Origin: CBFDBT01 sp965603115
GTDB lineage: Bacteria; Pseudomonadota; Alphaproteobacteria; Sphingomonadales; Kordiimonadaceae
NCBI GenBank assembly: GCA_965603115.1
Contig: CBFDBT010000067.1
Span: forward strand, 1-11,894
DNA: 11,894 bases
Direction: 5' to 3'
The position numbers and the translations under genes are program-made. Position 1 is the stretch's first letter, and every line of letters starts with the position of its first letter. The notes beneath the pieces were generated by a model, which was given only the letters and a program-made list of their open reading frames with translations, searched no databases and was not told the DNA's origin. This document shows positions 7,487 to 11,894 of this stretch, one piece after another.

Positions 7487-7924
7487 CTAGAGAATTATTC
7501 TTGGTTTATGAAGAACTACTGTTGCCTCATCAGCTATATCATCTACAACGACACAATTTGCCCCGATATGTACATTTTTACCAATTTTTACCTTCCCCAA
7601 AACTTTAGCACCCGCACCTATAATGGTTCCAGCCCCAATTGTAGGCGCGCCAATATTCTTTGAACCTTCCGTCACGATAGATCCAACTGTCACTTGTTGA
7701 AATATAGTGACATTTTCTCCTATAATTGCATCCCCTGAAATGAAAATACCATAAAGGGAATGCGGTAGTAGCGGCACGCCGATAATTCTGCTATTCAAGG
7801 GAATGGATGCGCCATACATTAACAATATAAAGCGATAACAGATATAGATAAGGGGTCTTAATAAGCGCCAAAGTATACGCTTAGAATTAAGTTGCTCCCT
7901 CAATTGAAAAAAAAGTCTAACCAT
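7487..7924 (-). CDS. Hexapeptide-repeat acetyltransferase (serine acetyltransferase-like)
   Basis: This 145-residue protein has a short hydrophobic N-terminal helix region (about 18-38) followed by left-handed beta-helix repeats. These include IIGENVTIFQQVTVGS (67-82), then IGAPTIGAGTIIGAGAKVLGKVKIGKNVHIGANCVV in two runs (91-126). The pattern is that of the CysE/WcaB group, in which the acetyl group of acetyl-CoA is moved to a hydroxyl. LPH with His55, ahead of the GIFIS strand, is a candidate catalytic His. In a polysaccharide locus this most likely O-acetylates a sugar of the repeat unit (inference). It is shorter than true serine acetyltransferases (about 270) and lacks their N-terminal domain. 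The ATG overlaps the end of the upstream gene by 8 bases, which points to coupled translation. A T8 tract lies in codons 4-6. Confidence 0.85.
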   Translation of the reverse strand: MVRLFFQLREQLNSKRILWRLLRPLIYICYRFILLMYGASIPLNSRIIGVPLLPHSLYGIFISGDAIIGENVTIFQQVTVGSIVTEGSKNIGAPTIGAGTIIGAGAKVLGKVKIGKNVHIGANCVVVDDIADEATVVLHKPRIIL

Positions 7925-9092
7925 TCAGAATGCCCCGCAATTCGTTACCTACACTTTCGCATGAAATTGTATCAATAAAATTTTTATTGTGAATATTATT
8001 CTTAATTTGTTCCACCATCGCCTTGATTGTTACCTGATTTATGTATTTTTTATTTTGAAGAAATTTGAGAAGGGCATTGCTCTCATATTTGTATACCCCT
8101 TCCTTTTGAATTTCCCCATTCAGAAAGAAAAATGTTTTTTGAACACCGCCATACATGGCATTAATAACAGCTGATGATTCATCGGTAACAATATAATCGA
8201 AGCTAGGATGATAACAATATGATTCTGATGTCAACTGAGGGTCATCAATGAGAGTAACGAGTCCATCTTGCAATAAAAATTTATAGTCTTCTGAATTTAC
8301 ATTAGGTGCTATTTTAATATATATGCGTCGGTTCAGTGGTTGTAGTTTTAACACACAGTTTTGAAGATACGCCTTAAGTTTTTTATCGTTCGCCCAATCT
8401 TTGCCAGATAAAGTAAATAATATGGACTTTGGTTCAATGTCTGCCGCAAGCGCCGTTTCCTTATAAAAAATCGATTTCATAAAATTAGAAGGGATCTGAA
8501 TTTTTTTAAAAATGAAATCTCTATCTACAATATCTGGCTGCAAGAGAAAGGAATAATCATAAAGGCCTGTATAGGAACGGACAACTGGGAGGTATGTGTA
8601 AGGCCACACCACTATTTGAATGTATAAGTAAGGAAGAATTTCACGCAGTTTACTCGTCGGTGCTGCGTAATCGCCGTAACCTTCATGGAATAAAACAATT
8701 TTTGCAGAAGATTTCCATCGCTTAAAGGATGACTGATAAATGTAACTATTATCAGTAAAAGTCAGCACCATATCTGGTTTGAAATAGTCAAAGCTTTTTC
8801 GAATTTTTCTAATCAAACCTCTCAATTTCCATGTTTGGGTTCGCTTGCGATTATACTGAAATTCATCAAGAAAACAGTTTTCATCGAACAACTCTATCGT
8901 ACTGGCGCAGAATTTATCTTTTTGGTCGTGCAGAAACCCACTGCAATAAATGCTTGTGTATATATCCACTTGTGCCGATTTAAATTCTTCAAGAATTTGC
9001 AAAGCCATTTGATAATGGCCTTTGGTAATACAAACAAAAATAATTCTCTTCACATTCACGCTTTTTCTTACCACACTAAATTTTAGGTCCAA
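7917..9092 (-). CDS. Putative GT-B glycosyltransferase, family not certain
   Basis: I do not firmly recognise this 391-residue soluble protein. It opens with a strand-loop typical of a Rossmann domain (KRIIFVCITKGHYQMA, 15-30). VLFHEGYGDY at 133-142 recalls the acidic-Gly segment of sialyl/polysialyltransferase-like families. ILFTLSGKDW at 224-233 looks like the start of the second domain, YIKIAPN at 258-264 takes the place of the K-x-HP segment, and DYIVTDESSAVINAMYGG at 299-316 resembles the Ser-Ser donor-phosphate motif of capsule glycosyltransferases. This supports a GT-B enzyme; donor and acceptor are unknown. The longest frame starts with TTG at 9092 without a clear ribosome site. GTG at 9059, behind GGTAAGA, or GTG at 9053, just before the first strand, are plausible true starts. 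Its frame is the same as that of the preceding Wzy-like gene, separated by one TAA and 63 bases. Confidence 0.65.
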   Translation of the reverse strand: MDLKFSVVRKSVNVKRIIFVCITKGHYQMALQILEEFKSAQVDIYTSIYCSGFLHDQKDKFCASTIELFDENCFLDEFQYNRKRTQTWKLRGLIRKIRKSFDYFKPDMVLTFTDNSYIYQSSFKRWKSSAKIVLFHEGYGDYAAPTSKLREILPYLYIQIVVWPYTYLPVVRSYTGLYDYSFLLQPDIVDRDFIFKKIQIPSNFMKSIFYKETALAADIEPKSILFTLSGKDWANDKKLKAYLQNCVLKLQPLNRRIYIKIAPNVNSEDYKFLLQDGLVTLIDDPQLTSESYCYHPSFDYIVTDESSAVINAMYGGVQKTFFFLNGEIQKEGVYKYESNALLKFLQNKKYINQVTIKAMVEQIKNNIHNKNFIDTISCESVGNELRGILNG

Positions 9093-9124
9093 TTCAATAT
9101 AGGCATAAGCTATATCATTAAAAA

Positions 9125-9146
9125 ATTCTTTTGTAATTCTTTTGTA
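9125..9146. repeat. Perfect tandem duplication of an 11-bp unit
   Basis: ATTCTTTTGTA occurs twice head to tail (9125-9135 and 9136-9146). It lies in the short gap between the Wzy-like gene and the 391-residue putative glycosyltransferase gene, upstream of every candidate start codon of the latter. It looks like a recent slippage duplication. It may change the spacing or leader structure before the downstream gene, but no function is shown. Confidence 0.85.
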
Positions 9147-9155
9147 ACAAGACCG

Positions 9156-10400
9156 TTAAAGAACTTCGTGATCCCCTCGACGTAATTGAGAAGCGGCTAT
9201 AAAGAAATAGAAAAGTGTGCATGCCTGTATATTAAAGAAAACGGGTTGGATGAACGAAGCCAATATAAAAACTATTAATATGGTTCGCAATGTCGATTTG
9301 GAGGCTAGATTGTTATGCTGCGGCAATCGATAGAGATACCAGAAAAAAATAAATATAATCGACAGACCAACAATCCCATTTGCTACCAATATATCCGAAT
9401 ATGCATTATGAAAGCTGCTAAGGCCTGGCCCGTGTAAGTCCTCTAATATTTTTGGTGTGCGCACACCATGACCAAACCAAGGTCGCTCACGAATTAGATC
9501 AATTGCTTCAAAATATAATCTGACCCTTAAAAAAGTATAATCTTGAGATTGTACGCCGCGAAGATTAGAAATATCTAAGCTCTGAACCACATCAATGGCA
9601 CCTAACATGCGTTGAAATCTGGGGATATCAACTAAAGTCTGCGCATAAATACTAGCCAATATCAATATAGGGGCTAAAGCCGAGACGACGCCACTAAAGC
9701 TTTTAATCGTCCACTTTTTTGCTAGCAAATATCTGAAAGCGAGTATAAAAAGGATAAGTAAAACTGAACGCGACCCCATGCTTGCCAACGTCAGCAAGAA
9801 CAAAAGGCTTGCAAACAGTTTTTGGCTGCCGGACTTCAACCAAGAAACTATTAAAACATAAAATAGTGATATTGTTACAAGTCCAATATTCTCAGTTCCA
9901 ATAAAGATAGAATTTCTTTCTCCTGATGCAATGAAAAATGTATAAATTAAATTTGCAACTACGGTCGAGATATAAATAGCATATATTCGATTAAATGACC
10001 TTTCGGTGATAGTTGTTCTTTGGATGACATGAAGCAGGATAATTGGACAAGTTATCAAGGTTATATAGCGCAGAGCATCATAGGGTGCGCTGTGCAGAAA
10101 AAGTAATGAAACAGTAAAAGCTACCAATAGGAATAAATAGGCGACCTCTATTTTTTTTAAAAGAAAATGGTTGTGCGCCGCTCTTAGACCCCAAATACCA
10201 ACTAATACCAATAATATTGGTGCCGTGTAAAAATAACTAGAGTTCAAGAGAATGAATAGGCAAAAATACTCAAGAAATTGTTCTTTGTTCTTGAATGCAT
10301 AATAAAGAACGAGACCGCTGATAGGAATAGCCAAAACAATGTCATAGGCGTTCAGAAATATTTTAAAGAAGACAAAAATTCCTAAAATAAGATAAAACAC
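9156..10400 (-). CDS. wzy: Wzy-like O-antigen polymerase / O-antigen ligase-family membrane protein
   Basis: The protein has 414 residues and about 10-12 predicted membrane segments. It carries the features of the Wzy_C/O-antigen ligase family: SMGSRSVLL (207-215) at the head of a helix, and a large periplasmic loop (about 255-335) with a basic stretch around Arg292/Arg294, RPWFGHGV at 306-313 and SFHNAYSDILVANGIVG at 329-345, where His331 is the conserved loop histidine. Family members either polymerise repeat units in the periplasm (Wzy) or ligate glycan to lipid A-core (WaaL). Position directly after a Wzz-like gene favours Wzy. The GTG start follows AAGG with 7 bases of spacing. The gap after the Wzz-like gene is 62 bases and holds a small AATGC/GCATT hairpin (10427-10440) with no terminator-like T run, so the two genes are probably co-transcribed. 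Confidence 0.82.
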   Translation of the reverse strand: MFYLILGIFVFFKIFLNAYDIVLAIPISGLVLYYAFKNKEQFLEYFCLFILLNSSYFYTAPILLVLVGIWGLRAAHNHFLLKKIEVAYLFLLVAFTVSLLFLHSAPYDALRYITLITCPIILLHVIQRTTITERSFNRIYAIYISTVVANLIYTFFIASGERNSIFIGTENIGLVTISLFYVLIVSWLKSGSQKLFASLLFLLTLASMGSRSVLLILFILAFRYLLAKKWTIKSFSGVVSALAPILILASIYAQTLVDIPRFQRMLGAIDVVQSLDISNLRGVQSQDYTFLRVRLYFEAIDLIRERPWFGHGVRTPKILEDLHGPGLSSFHNAYSDILVANGIVGLSIIFIFFWYLYRLPQHNNLASKSTLRTILIVFILASFIQPVFFNIQACTLFYFFIAASQLRRGDHEVL

Positions 10401-10462
10401 TATAAAACCTTATCTTCTTGAGTTTGAATGCGCGTGCATTGCAGTTGATATACTATTCTGTA

Positions 10463-11392
10463 CTATCTACGATAATAGCGTATAAATGCGATAATTATAC
10501 CGATGAAGCCGCCTATGAAAGTACCCAATATACATATTAATGCACGGGCTGGTCCGGACTTTTTCTGTGGAATAAGGGCAGGGTCAATCGTTTGGAAAGC
10601 ATATTCTTCTCTTGTTTCAGCTAAAAGTTTCGATTGAATATTTTCTTGAATAAGAGTGTAGAAAATATCTCTAATGCCAACCAATTTAGTTTGTGCAGCT
10701 TTGACTTCAAGGTAGGAGATGCTTCTATTTAATTCTTCTACTTTGCTATCTCTAACATACTTATTAAGGTCTTGTATCAGCAATTTTAGCCATTGATGCG
10801 CATACTCAGGCGAAACACTTTCTATTGAAATCTTAACAAAATTTGTTTCATGGTCTTGGTCTATTGATAGAATGTCTCCGAATTTTTTATGAACCTCAAA
10901 GTCATTGGGTGTTGAAGAGTTGCCCTCTTTTGTATCTCGCGTCCAGGTTTTCGTGTCAGGATCATAAATATCTATGTCAAAAATGGGTTTTTTCTTTGCA
11001 AAATCCCAAGATTCCATAGCGAATAAATAGGGTGCAATCTCGTATCGCTTGACGAATTGATTAATAAAATTGCGTGATTTTAATATTTCCAGGGCCCGTG
11101 TTGTTTCATCTATGGCATTAGGGGCCTTTATACCGACAAGGCTGGTCAAACTTTGCATTTTGTTAATTGGTTGTTCATTATTATTCGGCGCTAAAAGAGC
11201 ATCGGCACTATAAGTGTTTGGTAAACTTAGAGCAAAAAAAACGGATATAATTGCGGCGATGACAGTTATGAAGCCAATGGTAATTATTTCGGCCTTTAAA
11301 ATCATGAAAATTGCTTTTACATCAATCTCATCGTTTGATCTAAAAATTTGTAGTTTTTTATCTTTCAAAGAATCAGATGAATCATTTGCCAT
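10463..11392 (-). CDS. wzz: Wzz-like chain-length determinant (polysaccharide co-polymerase)
   Basis: The protein has 309 residues with the classic plan. There is a short cytoplasmic N-terminus, a first membrane helix at about 34-56, a periplasmic domain of about 225 residues, then a Pro-rich segment with P271, P275, P281 and R283 leading into a second helix at about 283-304 and a basic tail (RYYRR). The sequence after helix 1 (YSADALLAP, then SLTSLVGIKAPN at 81-92, ALEILKSRNF at 100-109) fits the Wzz domain. No Walker motifs follow, so this is the non-kinase type that sets O-antigen chain length together with Wzy. It is the first gene of the leftward array, so any promoter for the array should lie in the 120 bases before it. 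The ribosome site is weak (AAAGAA). Its substrate polymer is unknown. Confidence 0.88.
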   Translation of the reverse strand: MANDSSDSLKDKKLQIFRSNDEIDVKAIFMILKAEIITIGFITVIAAIISVFFALSLPNTYSADALLAPNNNEQPINKMQSLTSLVGIKAPNAIDETTRALEILKSRNFINQFVKRYEIAPYLFAMESWDFAKKKPIFDIDIYDPDTKTWTRDTKEGNSSTPNDFEVHKKFGDILSIDQDHETNFVKISIESVSPEYAHQWLKLLIQDLNKYVRDSKVEELNRSISYLEVKAAQTKLVGIRDIFYTLIQENIQSKLLAETREEYAFQTIDPALIPQKKSGPARALICILGTFIGGFIGIIIAFIRYYRR

Positions 11393-11430
11393 AAAGTTTA
11401 TTCTTTCGTTTTAAAAAACAACCTTGTATT

Positions 11431-11449
11431 CATATACCACTGCTATACA
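11431..11449. promoter_or_regulatory. Candidate divergent promoter: symmetric pair of extended -10-like elements
   Basis: Rightwards, TGCTATACA (11441-11449) resembles an extended -10 element (TGnTATAAT) for the acyltransferase gene. Leftwards, TGGTATATG (complement of 11431-11439) is a weaker one for the Wzz-headed array. Together they form the imperfect dyad TATAcCAcTGcTATA at 11433-11447, in which only the three positions marked in lower case break symmetry. No good -35 hexamer stands at 16-18 bases on either side, which is tolerated by extended -10 promoters. A perfect TATAAT also exists on the leftward strand (11464-11469), likewise without a -35. The dyad could instead be an operator. 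Confidence 0.4.
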
Positions 11450-11499
11450 CAAATACTATTGAAATTATATTTATATTTGTCACTGGGCATAGATATATT

Positions 11500-11504
11500 A
11501 AGGA
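11500..11504 (+). promoter_or_regulatory. AAGGA ribosome binding site of the acyltransferase gene
   Basis: AAGGA lies 8 bases before the ATG at 11513 and fixes that start. It also places the family's Arg-x10-His motif at residues 13-24, where it normally sits. Confidence 0.75.
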
Positions 11505-11512
11505 CCAGCTTG

Positions 11513-11894
11513 ATGCAAAAACTAACACCTAACAATGTTGATTTGATCCGGCTGGTAGCTGCATCACAAGTTATGATTGTTCATGCGCTTGGGCATCTGG
11601 GACTGGAATCTCATATACCAGTCTGGTTAAAAGCTATCCCAGGCGTGCCTATTTTTTTCTTTTTATCGGGATTTTTAATCTCTAGTGCGTACGAAAAAAA
11701 CAGTAAAAATTCTTATTACTTTAAAAATAGAATGTTGAGATTATATCCAGCTTTATTAGTAACCCTCTTGCTCTCAGTAGTTTCAGTTTTTATATTTTCA
11801 CAAGAGAAAATAGACGTTAGTTTTATTGAATTTTTTAGCTGGATTTTTGCACAAGCTACAGCAGGTCAGTTTTACAACCCAGACTTTCTTCGTC
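11513..11894 (+). CDS. Acyltransferase 3 family membrane protein (OafA/YrhL-like), 3' end outside window
   Basis: The first 127 residues are visible and the frame stays open to the window edge. Arg13 and His24 form the R-x10-H motif of acyltransferase-3 proteins. PGVPIFFFLSGFLIS at 43-57 is the family's conserved second membrane helix, and NRMLRLYPALL at 72-82 is the basic turn before the third. These integral membrane enzymes O-acylate sugars of O-antigen, capsule or other envelope glycans, usually with acetyl groups. The gene is transcribed away from the Wzz-like gene across a 120-base region, so it is under separate or divergent control from the leftward array. The truncation is only the window boundary. 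The exact substrate cannot be inferred. Confidence 0.88.
   Translation, partial: MQKLTPNNVDLIRLVAASQVMIVHALGHLGLESHIPVWLKAIPGVPIFFFLSGFLISSAYEKNSKNSYYFKNRMLRLYPALLVTLLLSVVSVFIFSQEKIDVSFIEFFSWIFAQATAGQFYNPDFLR

Noticed and set aside
7471..7487. GTATTT/AAATAC hairpin after the acetyltransferase gene
   Set aside because: It is a weak AT-only stem without a following T run on the transcribed strand, and close linkage to the next gene argues against termination.
10427..10440. AATGC-GCGT-GCATT hairpin between the Wzz-like and Wzy-like genes
   Set aside because: The stem is only 5 bp and no T run follows on the leftward strand, so it is not supported as a terminator.

Overview
The window reads as part of a surface-polysaccharide (O-antigen or capsule) locus of a Gram-negative bacterium. 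It carries the parts of a Wzx/Wzy-dependent pathway: a flippase, an O-antigen polymerase/ligase-type protein and a Wzz-type chain-length regulator. With them are glycosyltransferases, sugar-modifying enzymes and GalE. The DNA is AT-rich and several genes start with GTG or TTG. A proteobacterium is the most likely host because of the Wzz/Wzy/GalE set, but nothing here fixes the genus. I see no rRNA, tRNA, CRISPR array, transposase or phage gene. The window is almost fully coding, with no gene-free stretch above about 120 bases.

Layout. Positions 1-3437 are read rightwards: the tail of an unrecognised gene, a Wzx-like flippase (199-1425), a zinc-ribbon SAM methyltransferase (1475-2332) and galE (2445-3437). 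Positions 3450-11392 are read leftwards as a seven-gene array. In transcription order it runs: Wzz-like regulator, Wzy-like polymerase, an unassigned GT-B-like protein, a hexapeptide acetyltransferase, a two-domain formyltransferase/GINT1-like protein, a short GT4 glycosyltransferase and a CapK/PaaK-like adenylate-forming enzyme. The two arrays meet tail to tail between galE and the CapK-like gene, 12 bases apart. Rightwards from 11513 runs the start of an acyltransferase-3 gene cut off by the window edge. It diverges from the Wzz-like gene across a 120-base promoter region that holds a symmetric pair of -10-like elements.

How it may work together (inference). GalE supplies UDP-galactose-type donors. 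The GT4 enzyme, the 391-residue protein and perhaps the two-domain protein build or decorate a repeat unit on the inner face of the membrane. The hexapeptide acetyltransferase, methyltransferase, CapK-like enzyme and acyltransferase-3 would add non-sugar groups. Wzx flips the lipid-linked unit, Wzy polymerises it and Wzz sets the chain length. No initiating sugar-phosphate transferase, export porin or amino-sugar pathway is visible, so the locus must extend beyond the window or use genes elsewhere.

The least ordinary items are the formyltransferase-like/GINT1-like fusion protein with a modified active-site motif, the poorly recognisable 391-residue putative glycosyltransferase with a perfect 11-bp tandem duplication just upstream, and the symmetric divergent promoter.
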